A stretch of DNA of 64,000 nt. Origin: Klebsormidium nitens (Eukaryota > Streptophyta > Klebsormidiophyceae > Klebsormidiales > Klebsormidiaceae). The stretch is taken from NCBI GenBank assembly GCA_000708835.1, contig DF237003.1:43419-107418 (forward strand), given 5' to 3'. The notes under the pieces were generated by a model. It was not told where the DNA came from. It saw only the letters and a program-made list of their open reading frames with translations, and made no database searches. Each line of letters begins with the position of its first letter. Within the stretch, counting starts at the first letter, position 1. Of this stretch, positions 1 to 12,800 are shown one piece after another. The translations under genes were made by a program, and so were the position numbers.

Positions 1-960
1 ACTGGTCTTGACTAGAAAAGCAATCAAGTTCTAGCGCGTACCAAAAGCACATGCCAGGCCAAGCGAACTCGTAGAACGAAGCCTGTACAACAGTCATCGA
101 TCAGCCTTAACCTAAATATTAGCTACTGAAGATGAAGGACCACCTGGTGTTAGTAAACTAGTATAACTTTGACGTGGCGTTGAAGCGGCTTCTTGTGACG
201 TCCGGAGCCGTCCCCCTTTGTGCCCATAAACGGCACTCTCCATTATTACAGCTCAGGCCCAATTCGATATTATAGCATTGGTTGTCACAAACTCCGCAAT
301 TATTGTTGTCGAACAAAGTGTCAGCGCGGGATTGCAAGGAGCCGCCGGCTCGTTAGGGCCAGCCTCGGAGTCGCCCCCGAAGTGACGTTGAACGGCGTGT
401 GCGCCGTGACGTCAGCGTTTGCCTGCAACGCACGTTGTAAGACTGATCAGGACTTCGTCCATTCCGGAGATTCGTACGCCGGCCATTTCTCCATGCCAGT
501 ACAGGGTTGCTTTGCCTTCTGAAGTTATACAAGCAATCAAACGCTGCCACACTCAAGCGGGACAGTCCCATGTGTTTGAAACAGACTCTGACGAGAGCTT
601 GCGGTCCTCTCATCGAACGGGTGGCCCTCCAGACAAGGTTCTGAACATATTGAAAGAATTGCTCCATTATCATCAGCAGTCAAATCGGCTGCTTCGACTT
701 TGATGGTAGAGCTGAGCACTAAGACTCAACCCGGTCGATCCGCGGCAGGCAGTACCGTGGCCCCCACAGAACGGTTCGATCCAACTCCCGGCACAGCGGA
801 GAACCACACCTAACCAAGCCGGGTTCATCATGGTTAAAGTTCTACCAGACCAGACCGGTTGACAGCTGGCTGAACCAAACCCGTTAACCGGTTTGGTTCG
901 GGCAAAACCTTCCTGTGTTTGCTCCCCGCATCACCGGGTATCAAATTTACAGCTGGACGT
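1..960. other. Region without a recognisable gene
   Basis: I see no open frame with recognisable motifs or plausible splice structure here. The one clear structure is a perfect 10-bp inverted repeat, GAACCAAACC at 872-881 and GGTTTGGTTC at 890-899, separated by eight bases. It could form a short hairpin, but there is no sign of a gene or terminator role. Confidence 0.5.
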
Positions 961-1072
961 AGTCAAGAGCATGCGTGGCAGAAATCAGGCGTTTGAAACG
1001 AACCGTACGGTTCCGCTAGGCTAAGCTTAAACATACAATGGGTACATGTTTTACAATGAACCGCCGTCGGTT

Positions 1073-2807
1073 CTAAGTGCGCGCGTTCCTCGTCCGACAG
1101 CACACCGAGGCCTCTCGCCCAGAGCTTGCGCATATTGGACATCGCATCGAATCGCCCGACCGAGCAGCCCCCGCAAACCACTTCTCCGCAAATTCCACAT
1201 CCTGGCCCACACCCGTGCCCGCTCCGTAGCAGACGCCCAGGCTGTTCTGCGCCCGCGCTGATCCCCCTTTGGCGGCCTTTCGATACCACTCAGTTGCCTT
1301 CTTTTCGTCCTTGCTCACACCCGCACCTCGCTCGTGGCAGACGCCGAGATTGAACTGCGCGCCCGCGTGCCCCTGCTCTGCGGCTCGCCGGAACCACTCC
1401 GCTCCGCGAGCCGCATCCTACGCCGCACATCTTTGCCGCGAACGTAACACAACCCCATGTCATACTGTGCGACCGCCTCCCCCTTCTCAGCGGCCTTCCA
1501 AAACCACACCATCGCCATCGCCTCGCGTCCTTTTCCACGACCCCGTTCTTGTACCATTTGCACACCTTCTTGCACGGGGCTTGCACGCAGATGCGTGTTC
1601 CAGTCGGGCGGAATTTCTGTACCATTTCAACGCCAGTTCGTTGTCCTGTCGAACGCCCACGCCTCGCTCGTAACACGCGCCGATCTCGAATAGGGCGTCC
1701 TTGTCCCCCTGCTCGGCAGCCTTACAGAAACAGTCCACACCACGCGCAACATCCCGCATCACGCGATCGCCTCGAAGATAGCAGCGACCCAACTGCACTT
1801 GAGCGCCCTCATCCCCCTGCGCCGTGCAGCCTTCCGGTACCATTGGACCGCCTTCCTCGCGTTCTCCGCGACGACGCCCTTCCGCCTTTGAGCACAGCAC
1901 CTCCCGCAGGCATTCTGCGCGCAGCTGCATGCTCCTGCTCGGCTGCTTTTCGAATCCACTCCGCTCCAGCTTCACCGCGTCCCTGTCCACACCGATGCCA
2001 CCGGTGTAACACAACCGCGAAAAGTAATGCGCGCTCGCTTCCCCTTGTTCGGCAGCCTTTCGGAACCACTCTACTGCCTTCCCCTCGTCCACGACCACAC
2101 CACTGCCCCCTCATCGTAGCAGGCTCCCATTCCGGACTGCGCGCCTGCGTGCCCCTGCTCGGCAACCCTTCGAATCAATCTCGCACCCCGCACAGCGTCC
2201 CTCCCCACACCGATGGGGCACCGATGCCTGCGAGATAGTTTTTCCCACGGAGAACTGCGCGTCCGCATCCCCCTGCTCAGCCTGCGGCCTTCCGGTACCA
2301 CTCGAGCGCACTTCTCTCGTCCTTCTTCACGCCGATTCTGCTTTCGTAACATTTCCCCAGCTTGGCTTGGGCCCCCGCATGCCCTTGCGCTGCAGCCACG
2401 CTGCAGCCTTTCGGCACCATTCGACGGCCTTCCCCGCGTCTTTGCCCACACTGGTGCCTTCTTCGTAACACGCCCCCACACTGGCATGCGCGCGCTGCGG
2501 CCTTCCGGTACCATTCGATGGCCTTCCTGTGGTTCTTGCCAGCACCCGAAGCGCGCTGTCGCAGCAGGCCCAGGTTGCACTGTGCTTCCGTGTCTCCCTG
2601 CTCAGCTCGCTCTCGAAACTCCTCCCGGCACTGAACGGCAGCCTTAGTGTACCACACGCGCCAGGGCCTTGTCCACGCTCCTGCCTTGGGTGTATCACAC
2701 GATCGACAGCTTATATTGCGAATCCCCCTGCTCGGCGACCTTCTGCAATTACTCCATCGAGCCCGGAAAGCTGGAATCGCTGACCCCCTGCGCGTCGTGA
2801 CTCGCAT
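1073..2807 (-). pseudogene. Decayed Sel1-like repeat (SLR/TPR-type) protein gene
   Basis: The minus strand encodes many copies of the Sel1-like repeat signature (patterns such as AEQGDTEAQ, LGKCYE, GVKKDE, ALEWYRKAA and GACYERGVGV), which folds into helical-hairpin solenoids that act as adaptors. The copies do not stay in one frame. Going from 2720 down to 1073, the repeat pattern hops among all three frames at least six times, often in the middle of a repeat, without splice sites at the switch points. Neighbouring genes of similar GC are intact over many exons, so general sequencing error is an unlikely cause. I read this as a pseudogene. The end near 1073-1170 has a few cysteines (RCPICASSG) that may be the remnant of a zinc-binding tail. 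The Sel1 nature is clear; the exact limits are not. Confidence 0.75.
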
Positions 2808-2834
2808 TACTCCGAACTCGGTCTGGTTGAGATT

Positions 2835-3345
2835 GTGCCTATCCTTGCGGGCAATGGCAAACGCAAGTCAGTGCGTTCACCGACTGTCTATGAGAACTTC
2901 ACATACGAATTATATGACGACACAATTGGCAAGTTCAATGTTTTGACTCTCTACTATGAAGAGCTACTTAAGCATTGCCAACGTTGCGCAGAAGATGAAC
3001 CTTCGTCTGATAGCGGAGAATATAAGAGATGTGCATTTGAGAAACCTTCCCTCATTTGGAGTACCTTGATTTGGCAGGATGCAAGTACCTGCGTACCTTA
3101 ATCGGACTACATGGTAAGGTCCACTTACGAAGAATCATGGACTGTTTGTTATGTATTGCACTTTCTCAAGACGAGTGTTGACGACTTTCATAAAGCATTA
3201 CCTGAAACTACATTGGATTTTTGGGGATGATGACAGTTATGTTCCAACGAACAAAGATTTAGAAGAATATATGATCAAGTTCAATTTGAGGAATACCTGG
3301 GCATCGAATTAGACGATTGATCTTCCAGGGAAGGTTCTCTGGAAA
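2835..3345 (+). other. AT-rich coding-like debris, function unknown
   Basis: An 88-codon open frame (2835-3101) is followed by a second coding-like stretch (about 3206-3319) in another frame. I recognise neither. The base composition is clearly more AT-rich than the decayed gene to the left and the genes to the right. With the reverse-transcriptase scrap next door, this may be the remains of a mobile element. It could also be an unrecognised exon; no splice structure supports that. Confidence 0.2.
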
Positions 3346-3390
3346 CACTTCATTAATCATTATATCATGAAGTTAGCAACTCTGTGCTGC

Positions 3391-3603
3391 TTAATCAATC
3401 AATTTATTTATGAAGTTAGCAACTCTATGCTGCTTTGCATGAATTAAGAAATGACGGAAACTGTGTGAAGACTGGCCAGGGTAGTGATTTGTGTGCATGA
3501 ACCTATGAACTGGACACTCGAAAATGAGATGGTCCTCGTCCTCTGTCCTATTCAAAGGACCCAAATGAACATAATCAATGTAAGTGGGAGGAGGGAGAGC
3601 CAC
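3391..3603 (-). pseudogene. Retroelement remnant: C-terminal zinc-binding tail of a LINE-type reverse transcriptase
   Basis: The 70-residue minus-strand frame contains RTEDEDHLIFECPVH. This resembles the conserved E-x-x-x-H-L-hydrophobic-x-C-P-x-H/Y motif found downstream of the polymerase domain in plant non-LTR reverse transcriptases (zf-RVT type). No polymerase domain, endonuclease or terminal repeat is visible on either side, so only a 3' scrap is left. The identification rests on one short motif. Confidence 0.5.
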
Positions 3604-3749
3604 ACGTTATACCCCAACGGCCTGTCACTCCGGCTAAATCGTGTGCTCTAGTACGAAATCAAGCTAGACAGCGACACGCCTTGGTAAAATAGGCGGCACT
3701 GAAGTATGGGGCGCAGGTATCTATCTAACTATTCCAATCTCTCAATAGA

Positions 3750-5561
3750 TCATATTCCAAATACGATCTCAAATATTCCCTCTCCACATTCAATTCCACA
3801 CTCCACACTTCTACACAGCGCGCGAGGGCACTGAGAGCCGACAACACAATTGCTACAGTCCTTGGTGCAATTGCAATCCTGATACTCCGTCTGCAAAATG
3901 CATGCACAGATGAGATGTCGACAGCACTGCTAGCTGAAGTGAACAGACCGTGTCTTGCTTTGCTGCTCTAGACAACAAAGGAAGGAATTTCTAAGGGAAG
4001 AACCATCAAATACCAACTTTCGTAACTGCTCTTGCAGAACACCAGACCACAATTAGGGCATTTCAAAAAAATGATCAGTTCAATTGCAACACTTGTGGAT
4101 TGGTTGGCTAACAACCAACAACCATGGTTCTTTCTTAATTCTGCTCATACAAAATGCTGAAAACGCCCGCTGTTGTGCTGGGCTTAGGACTGCTTACCTT
4201 GGTCGGAGTTGGAGTAGGGGTTGGGGTTTCACAGGTGGGTGGTGCGCAGCTACAACATCCTTCAGGAGGGGTTGAGAGTGACAAACAGGGGCAAGCCCCA
4301 GGACAGTCGTACTGGACGTTACAACTTCTGTCGTAGCAAGAAGTGCCAGCTGCAGTATTCTCGCGGCATTGTTCGCACGTAAGTGAAGCGGAGGATAGAA
4401 GACAAGAAAATACTGCTCCATTGCAGCTGTCACAATTGCTACTTTCAAAACCCAACCACGAAAGGAGAGTGCAGTTATTCTCCTTGAAACATATGTCATG
4501 TTCCGCGCAACAAGGGATCGTACAGGCTGTATCCAAGAAATAATCACATCCAGGATCGTCCAATAAAGCCCGCAACAGTTTCCTCCTACCCCTTGAGAGT
4601 GTAAGGGCAAAAACAATCTGTGTTGCTGAATATATTGCTGCCGTGCCCATGGCATCGACCAAAGATTGGCTGATTACAGAACCCAATAGTTGCGGAATTG
4701 GTAGAGTCAGTAGTCTTGTGCTGTTGGGGAGTGTAAAGTCAGCAGTAGCACTGTCAGTGAAAAAGTCCACTGTTAGTACAGAGGTCCCGTCACTAGCGAC
4801 TGTGATTGTCACTTGATTATCTGAGAGAAAGCGAGGACTTGCACTGTAGCTGATATTGTTCACAAGCAGTGTACTCGTGCTGGGTGTTGAAATTGGGGGG
4901 GAACTTGGCGGGGTGCTGGAGTTGAAGGGGGGCCTTGGCTGGGCGGTGGAGCTCAGGGGAGGAGCTGGGATTGAGAGAGGGGGTTCAAAGTAGGGCCCGG
5001 AGATTGAAAGGGGTGCGCATGTTGGGTTGTTTAGCTCATTCCCACCACACTGTCCAGCACAACAAACAGAGACTTTTCCAGAAGAGTCAAAGCACTGGTT
5101 AGGAAAGCCGCTACTCGGGTCACAAGGACCTGGGGAGGCGGCCAATGCACATGCTGGGGTGGGTCCAGGTGTAGCAATACAGCTCTCAACACCACAACAG
5201 ATAAATTGACTTCCATCCGCATTATAACACCTGTTTGGTTTATCTCCTGCAGGATCACAGGTCCCTGCATGAGAAGTAAGAACGGGCTGTCAGTCTGCTA
5301 CATAGAACTTCAATCTGACAGTATAAGCCTTTCCCTCCTCAAAACAATGGCCTCCAGAGATAAGGAGACTGGCAATGGTTGCAGACAAAGCAAGGGAGAG
5401 AATGCAACACAGAATTCATGAACACTACGGTAATCTGCACCTCAGGGCAGAGCACATGGGATAGCCCCCACGCATGATCTCTTACCCTGCTCAAGCATAC
5501 CGGAGCCCTCCCCCAAAGCGCAAAAGATCAGAAGCACTGTCAGGAGCACAGGAAGAGCCAT
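3750..5561 (-). CDS. Secreted phospholipase-A2-like, cysteine-rich protein (3 exons, 427 aa)
   Basis: Exons (minus): 5561-5486, 5264-4198, 3890-3750; junction phases 1 and 0 agree, giving 427 codons. Exon 1 encodes a signal peptide (MALPVLLTVLLIFC). Exon 2 starts with two tandem cysteine modules of about 30 residues (x-C-D-P...C-Y/F...C-C-G/A...C), then a Pro/Ser linker, a beta-rich stretch, and at about residue 278 the motif CCAEHDIC. C-C-x2-H-D-x-C is the catalytic His/Asp signature of secreted phospholipases A2 (here H281, D282), and the cysteines that follow (C-T..S-W..C-x2-C-N..C) fit a PLA2-like core. Exon 3 adds a Cys-rich tail (CNCTKDCSNC). The family hydrolyses the sn-2 ester of phospholipids, usually with calcium. 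The usual glycine-rich calcium loop before the histidine is not evident, so catalysis is unproven. The last intron relies on a strong donor (AAG|GTAAGC); without it the frame would run on to 4135. Confidence 0.82.
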
Positions 5562-6872
5562 CGGAGGGACTTGGGTCCTCACTTTTACTTCAACTGGACT
5601 TGTGGGATATGGTCGCATACCTATCCGCATCGCATGTCTCTGTTTGTCAACGTGACATGAAAAGTGACGGGACTTGGAAATTTGAGATCAAACGGCAGCT
5701 CCGGCCTAAGGCTATGCCATCAGAGTCCATAAAACGCGTGCAGCCATGAAAGGATGTGGTTCAGAATACCGGTAATCAGAATGTGGCCATTGGCATTTCT
5801 TCTTGAGTCCGTTTTTTAGGAGACTGTTGCTGAAAACATATGACAACATATGACGACATATGACAACATATGACGACATATGACAACATAAAACCTGTGG
5901 AATACCGGTATGATCATCATCCCCAATCATACCTACCGGTACCCCCAACAGCAGCACCCTTGCTCGGAAGCATGGCAACCAGGGGTCAAGGGCACTTCAG
6001 TTTGGGCATACGGTATAGAGATCCCCTAGCTTGACTTCTCGAACTCAATGCACAAAGCTCGACGCGACTTCTGAGTTTGGACCGTTTCGTCACGGTGACC
6101 CAAAAGTGGACCCAGGGACGGTAAGTTCTGAATGCGGTTGAATGCCATCATAAGTAAAGTAGAAGTATGGCATGATACTTCCACTTTACCTTCCTGAGTA
6201 TAGCTTCGACTTTCTTCCCTTCCATTACAAGTGTTGAGTTGCATCGCTGACGAGAGCAAAATGACAAGCCGCCACGCATATCGATCAAACTGAAATATTT
6301 CCAATGTCAAGTTCTAAACGTGCTCGTTATGGAGCTTCTCTGATGCATCTTGTGCTAGAAAAATGTGCCTGCTCTAGCATGCATACTTCGCAAGAATTAT
6401 CAGGGCAGGTCATGTCTATATGTAGTCCTCAATCCTAAAACTAAGAGTTTTACTGACTGCGTCTGGAGTGTAGATCGAGCTACTTCACAAAAGCAAGACT
6501 GCTGGCTCTTCATAAGCGCTCAAGTCACTTGACAACTCATAAAAGTAAGAGATACCTTATAGGAACAGCTCGAGTCTGCCAAAAACTGTTGACCAGGTGT
6601 CGCCGACTAAAAGTCGACGCAATAACGCTAGTTCCAACCGCTGGGAGTTGCCCACCTCAGCAAAGACAATCTTACTACTAGGAAAGTAAACCAACATATA
6701 ATTCTCCCCTTGCAAGAGCTCGCAATATATTTTCGACTCCCGCCCTAGCTTCGCCTCGCAAATTTGGACCGGCGGGCACCTCTCAATAAAAAAATTAATC
6801 GAACGAATACCACTTCTGACACCTCAACCCCGACGAAAAGCTACGCCTTCTAATTGCCGCCGCGCGTGCTTC
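5562..6872. other. Intergenic between the PLA2-like gene and RLK-1
   Basis: No gene is recognised. The stretch holds the 10-bp tandem array at 5837-5890 and otherwise short unsupported frames on both strands. Part of it must be the 5' flank of the PLA2-like gene, and the right end the 3' flank of RLK-1. Confidence 0.5.
5837..5890. repeat. 10-bp tandem repeat (CATATGACRA x5)
   Basis: Five adjoining copies of CATATGACAA/CATATGACGA alternate strictly, so the true period may be 20 bp. Each unit contains an NdeI-like CATATG palindrome. It looks like a simple minisatellite; no spacers are present, so it is not a CRISPR. Confidence 0.9.
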
Positions 6873-9800
6873 CTACCGGCCCTGGGTTAGCATGGACATC
6901 TGATACGCCATGCTCATCTGGTGCGCCTCGCTGCCACTAACGCCACTCATCTCGCTCCACGTGGAATGGCTCGGGACGCTCGACTGCGCCGTACTCCCGG
7001 TCTGCATCCCGATGCTCCCGGTCCGCACCGGTCCGAACCAGTCGCCGGATCCGTCGTCCGCCGGCTCGTTCTGGGGGGTCCGGAACCCGGGCCCGGGCTC
7101 CCCCCTGGAAAGACTCTCCAGCTCGCGCAGGACGTCGGCCATGTCGGGCCGGCGGGATTCGTCGGTGGCGCAGCACGCGAGCGCGAGCGTGATCATGCGG
7201 AGCGCCGCAGAGGGGGAGAACTGGTTGTCCAGGCGGGGGTCCATGATGACAAGCGGCTGTTGACGGCCCAGCATTGAGTGGGCAGTGCGCATCACCTGGG
7301 CGGGAGGGGAAGGACTTCTAGTGTATATTTTGGAGCACTGCTTCCCATTTGGTCGACAGAATGAGACGCCAGGGATTCTGACAGCGATGTTCAGACTCCC
7401 CGTCAGGGTTGGAGGTTGAGGAGAATGAGGATCGCACTTCGGACTGCGGGCAAACTTGCCCTTTTTTCGTGACCCAAAGCGTTAAGGCTCAAGATCGGTA
7501 GGAGTTTGGAGTTAGTTACGGATTAGACGACCTGTGATTCTCGGCCAGTTCTCAAACTTCTGAACGGGACGGAGCCCCTAGAACCTTGCTCAGCTACGCC
7601 TCTTTGCCAGCTGCCTGGGAAACTGTGCTTTACGTTCGTCGTCGCCACTTCTAAAAGCGTTTGAACAGACTGGAAGCTCGACAGAGTGCTCTGGCGTCGC
7701 AGGTAGACCAAGAAGCAGAAACACGGTTTGAAAACGTGGCCCCCTAAAAAGTACTAGACCTTAAACGCCTTAGTCCTCGGATGCTCAGATCTGCTACTGA
7801 AAGCAGGTCGTAAGGATCCACATACGAAGCTTTTCGTTTGCTGGAACCGCCGAGATAGAAGGAAGGAAAAGGATCAAGGGCCCGCACAGGAGATACCTCG
7901 CCGTTACCTGCCAATTCACCTTGACGAGAGGAATCTCTGCAGAGCGACGATTGCGACCGAAACACCGAAAGAGGACTGGAAGTGCTGGCCTGCCAAAGGT
8001 CTAGAGGAGGGCAAGAACACAATCCGACGGACAATCTTCACACGTCTCATTTTGCTTTGAGTGAGGCCAATTTCCGGGGACCACAAACCTGAACCCCCCA
8101 GATTCAACTTGCTCCGCGTCCGTACCCCACCTTAACCCCGATACCTAACCCACACAGACTTCAGCCCAGGACTTGGGTCAACATAGCCTTTCTCAACGAA
8201 AAGCAGAAAACTATTGTTTGTCTAATCCTTACGGCGTCCACCAGGTTCTTGCGGCCGCCCTCGGGCGTCAGCTCGAGCGCCCGGTAGCCCGTCAGAATCT
8301 CGAGCAGCACCACGCCGAAGCTGTACACGTCACTCCGCTTCGTCACCTGCCGGTGGGGGGATGACGTCAGCAGGGCGGCAGGGGGACAACGGTGGGGAAT
8401 CAAAGATAGTGGAGTGGGTTCGTTCGTCTTTGCGAGGCAAGATTCCTATGACATTGTAAATGGGATTAGAGAAGATCACAACGAACTGCAAGTGACCTTT
8501 TGATATTTCCGTAAAGTGACGCGATACTTTTGTAACGACGTCGACTCCGAGAGAAAAGGAACGGAATATGCAGCCGTAGGGCGCCCTTCTAAGCGGATCG
8601 ACCAGAGCCTCGGATAGTGTTGCCCTCCGTTCATCAAGCCTCTCGTCTGAAGCGCAGTTCTTGCATTCAGTTTCCTCACTTGTGTCCTTCTGCGATCAGA
8701 GCACTGACACTGACCAGCCGTGCTCGTCTTCCGGTCTTCCAGAACGCAAGAATTCGAAACTCTCCTCCTCGCAAGCGGCAGTTCATATCGAAAGCAGCGG
8801 TGTTCGTCGCAACGAAAACGCTTCGACAGAAGCAAGACAAGACGAGGCACCGAAATCTGGATCAGCGCACCTGTCCATTGAGCGCGTACTCTGGTGCGAC
8901 GTAGCCGTAGGTGCCGCGCACGCGCGTGCTCTGGTGGCTGTCGCCCTCCTCCAGCAGCTTCGCCAGCCCGAAGTCGGCGACCTGACGCGCAAAAGCGGGC
9001 GGTCTGTAAGTTTTCGCAACTGCTTCGAAAACTTGCTCTGCGTGCTGAGTCTGGTGCCCCGGTCTGACTTCTGGTATGTGCGGGAATGTTTGGCAGCTTC
9101 AGGATCGTGGCGAGGAGTGATAAGGCAGGCTAAAGTTTGCAAAACAAAGCCAGCGTTGAAGCAAGGAGCGCATTGGAGAAAGGAGCGGATTGTTGTAGGA
9201 GATGCGTTAGTCAGGCGGCGCTTTGACGTGTTCCGGTAAAGGCTATTTGAACGGATGGTGGTTCAGATCGAAACGGATACCTTCCATCTCAAAAAAAGAG
9301 CGCCCACTCCGCGGCACTTCATGAAAAGGAAGACTCCGCGCCTTGGGTCGCAACTTCGCCTGATTCCGCTTTTTCCTACTGCAAATTCCTGGCTCCTTTT
9401 CACTATAAGTGGCCGCTCCCACAGTTTGCGGAAAGCGCAACACCGGAACCTTTGAGTCCCTTTGATCGACGACCATCAACAAGAAGTCCCGTTACCGACT
9501 TGCACACTGCGATTGCGGCATCGTTCCGTTTGTGTCACTAGTTGCACTTGCGTACTGCCATGTCCGGCGTCTTTCCGTTCTTGGAGCGGAATCCGGCCTC
9601 ACCTCCGCCTGCATCTTGGCGTCCAGGAGAATGTTGGCGGGCTTGATGTCGCGGTGCAAAATTGGCGGCTCCGTGTCGTTGTGTAGATACGACAGTCCGC
9701 GTGCCGCGCCCACTGCGATGTTGACACGTGTCTCCCAGTCCAGGGGGGGCTGGGAAGCTGAGATTAGGAAAGGCTCGGCGTCAGTCATGTGGCGTTATCG

Positions 9801-12800
9801 CAGGCCATTCGAGAGCAAACGCCGCTACCGCACGTTGGTCGCAACCCGTCAACAGCGTTTAACGCAAGCTCCTGCCTTTGTTAGGAAGTATCAAGGGTGG
9901 TTAGCTGAGGATTAAGTTAGGTCGCACTCGCACACGCAGCTCGGTTTCGGGGAAGCTACAATATCAGCTTGGCTTTCTTTGCACGCTCCAAGGACTCAGC
10001 TTGGAAGGGTGACAAGCGAAAACAAGGCCACGTCAGGCCGCAGTTGAAAAAATTAAGGCCCACGGGCACACACACATTCTCTTAAAAGGATATGCGCGTC
10101 CTTTGACCAGCTTATGGACTGAAAGGCTGTCATAGATGCCTAAGGAATCTGCAAAGGAGAGCAGCCAGGGGCGCCACCTGATCCTCAAACACAGAGACAA
10201 AATCAAAGCAGAGCCCCACTGGTAGCAGAGCCACGCGAAAGCACTCAGAACGGGACAGGAGACCTCCCTCCGACACGTATGAACCCTGAAACTCGAGAGA
10301 AGACATTCCTTGCACGGATACACTGCTTTGTAGGGTGCGATCACTGCAAACCGCAGTTCATTGAGGGAGCAGCAGACCAAAGCGACGGACAAGAAAGGAA
10401 GTCCCACTCACTGCTGCGCAGCGCGGCGTCCGGGTTTCCGTTGGCAGCGTAATCGGGCACGAGGAAACGGAGAATACGGTTTGCTGTTCCACAGGGCGCT
10501 GCAGAGCCACATAAAAAGGGGACGAAATAGCAATTGCGACAAGCAAACAGACGGACATACTCACTGCTGCGCAGCGCCGCATCCAGGTTCCCATTGGCGG
10601 CGTAATCGAGGACGAGGAAGCACGCGTCTGGCGTGACGCAGTGCCCGCGCAGCGCGACCAGGTTGCGGTGCCGCACGCGGCCCAGGGTGCCAAGCTCGCC
10701 TAGGAACTCGCGCTCACCCAGGCCCTGCGCAAACAGGTGAGAAACCGTGGTTCAGGATTGAGACGCGCCAGTGCAAAAGCGGAGGAGCGGAAAAAGGTCG
10801 CCAGAAATCAGATTTCTCGTACAAAGACTCATATGCCCAGCACGCCTTGTGCGCCCAATAATGCCCGCTCGCCCGGGCCCTGCACAGAATGGCGCGAGAG
10901 CGCACGTTGAGATGTTGACGCACGGAGAAGTTCCATGGTTCGAGAATATTGAGGTTTTAGGGCTTTTGAATTGTGACCGAGCTGCGATACCGCACGCGGC
11001 CTAGCGTTCCCAGCTCGCCTAGGAACTCGCGCTCGCCCAAGCCCCGCACAGAAAGTGCCCAACAACGGTGAGTCAGGTCGGAGAAGTGGCGAAGAGTGAA
11101 AGCCAACGAACGCGAACAAGTCTGCAGGAGCTTCCCTCTTTTCGCAGGACTTCATTTCTCCCTTTCTTTCGCGGAGAGCAAGGGGAACAAGGTCCGCCAC
11201 TCCAAAGAGCTTTTCTCCTTGACTTCTCACCCTGCAAGTCACGGCTATCCTCGTTCCAGGAACAGGATACTTTCGCGTAATACTAAAAGCGTGAACCGCC
11301 GGCGCCGCACCTTGTTTCCGGATTTGAGCTGCTTGACGGCCACCTGCGAGCCGTTGGCCAGAGTTGCCACGTAAACCTTCCCGTAAGCGCCCTCCCCCAG
11401 CAGTGCGCTCGGGGCGAAACTCCCGGTCGCCTGCTTGAGCTCCGAGTAAGTGAAGCGCCGCCACGAAGACCCGAGCGCCTCGTCTGCGTCCGCCTCCGCA
11501 GCTGGAAACCGAATGTTCGTGTGTAAGGGTTTCTTGCTTTCGAAAATATCACCCGTTTGGGCTGGGGCGAGGACTCGGGGGTTTTTGACAAAGAGGTGCT
11601 TTTAGACTAGTTGATGTGAGAGTTGGGGACCCTTGACGGAACGTAGTTTTGTGAGGAAAGTGCTTGGGGAGAACTGGGGATCGAGGTCAGGGGCTCGGAG
11701 CATGAAGATATGATCAATCGAATCGAAGCATGAGATATGATCAATCTAACAAGAGCTTGAACAGCAAAGCGACCAGGTTTCCGCGCTTGTTCGTCTCTTG
11801 AATCCATCTTCAGGTGTTAGTCTTAAAATGAGAGTTGCACCAACGCAAATCATCTGGTGCTTCAAGGGCCAACCTGTTGTTAGAAGTCAAGTTACGACTC
11901 AAACCCAGAAAAACACACACAAAGACGCAGAAGATTTGAGAGCCTGCGACCAGAGCAAATCTCAGCTCAGCCAAACCAAGCAAACACGGCGTTCTCCTCA
12001 CTCGACACAGTGCTCGCGGTTTTGTCCACCGCACTCCCGTCAACGCTCATCTTGGCCCCTCCGTCGTCCACGTCACCCTTGACCACCGGCAGATGGTGCG
12101 CGCGCTTCTTTTTGCGGACCGCGAGACACCCGACAATCACCCCGAGCAAAACCACCGCTCCGACGCCCGCCCCCGCCAGCCCGGCAATCAGCCCGGTCTT
12201 CGACGAGCTTTCTTTGGACGGGGCGACAGCAGGAAAGGGGGATGTGGTTCCGGCCGGGGGGGTTCCGGTCACGGTTCCGGCGGACTGGGGGGCGGAAGCT
12301 CCGGGGATTGTTGTAGTTTTAGTGGGGGCGGGGGTGGCAGACAGTGAGGAGGGGGGGAGGGCAACGGGGCCTGCACAAAGATTGTGCTACTTTGTTTCTT
12401 GTCGGCGAATTTGCAAAATGACCCTGCAAATGAACACCGTTGCGACTTGGGCTGCTGTGGATACGCGTGGGAACGCGAGACAGACCAGTCGTTGAAATAT
12501 TACGGGCTCGCTTTTGCGCCTAGGCGTGCCTTTGCTTCACGGAGTTTTGCTCCTCTGCACGATGCATCTCTCCCAGCCCTTTCGTGCGCCGCTCACGTCA
12601 AGTTGCAAAGTCTCCTCAACATGAAGCCCAGGACACCAGCTCTTTTGGGGTTCCGTGAGCTTAATCATTCTAAAAAGCGTGGCCTTTGTGGCTCACAAAT
12701 CGTACGGAGAGAACAAGTCTAAAACATCAGAGGTCCTTCACATTGCTCGACCGGCGCCCAGCAGCCGTCAGAAAGAAGGCAGGAGCAAAGCCTCGTAGCA

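Noticed and set aside
4135-5145. Single-exon reading of the PLA2-like gene starting at 5145
   Set aside because: There is no ATG there (TTG), the Cys modules continue upstream in frame to a clean acceptor, and a phase-matched exon with a signal peptide lies at 5561-5486.
5837-5890. CRISPR-like or regulatory array
   Set aside because: Ten-base units lie directly next to each other without spacers; it is a plain minisatellite in a eukaryotic context.
6910-7277. Long plus-strand open frames over RLK-1 exon 17, and similar GC-rich frames elsewhere (for example 1269-2238 and 14069-14620)
   Set aside because: They are antisense shadows of GC-rich coding or repeat sequence; no motif, splice logic or paralogue support exists in those frames, whereas the other strand matches the RLK-2 copy or the Sel1 pattern.
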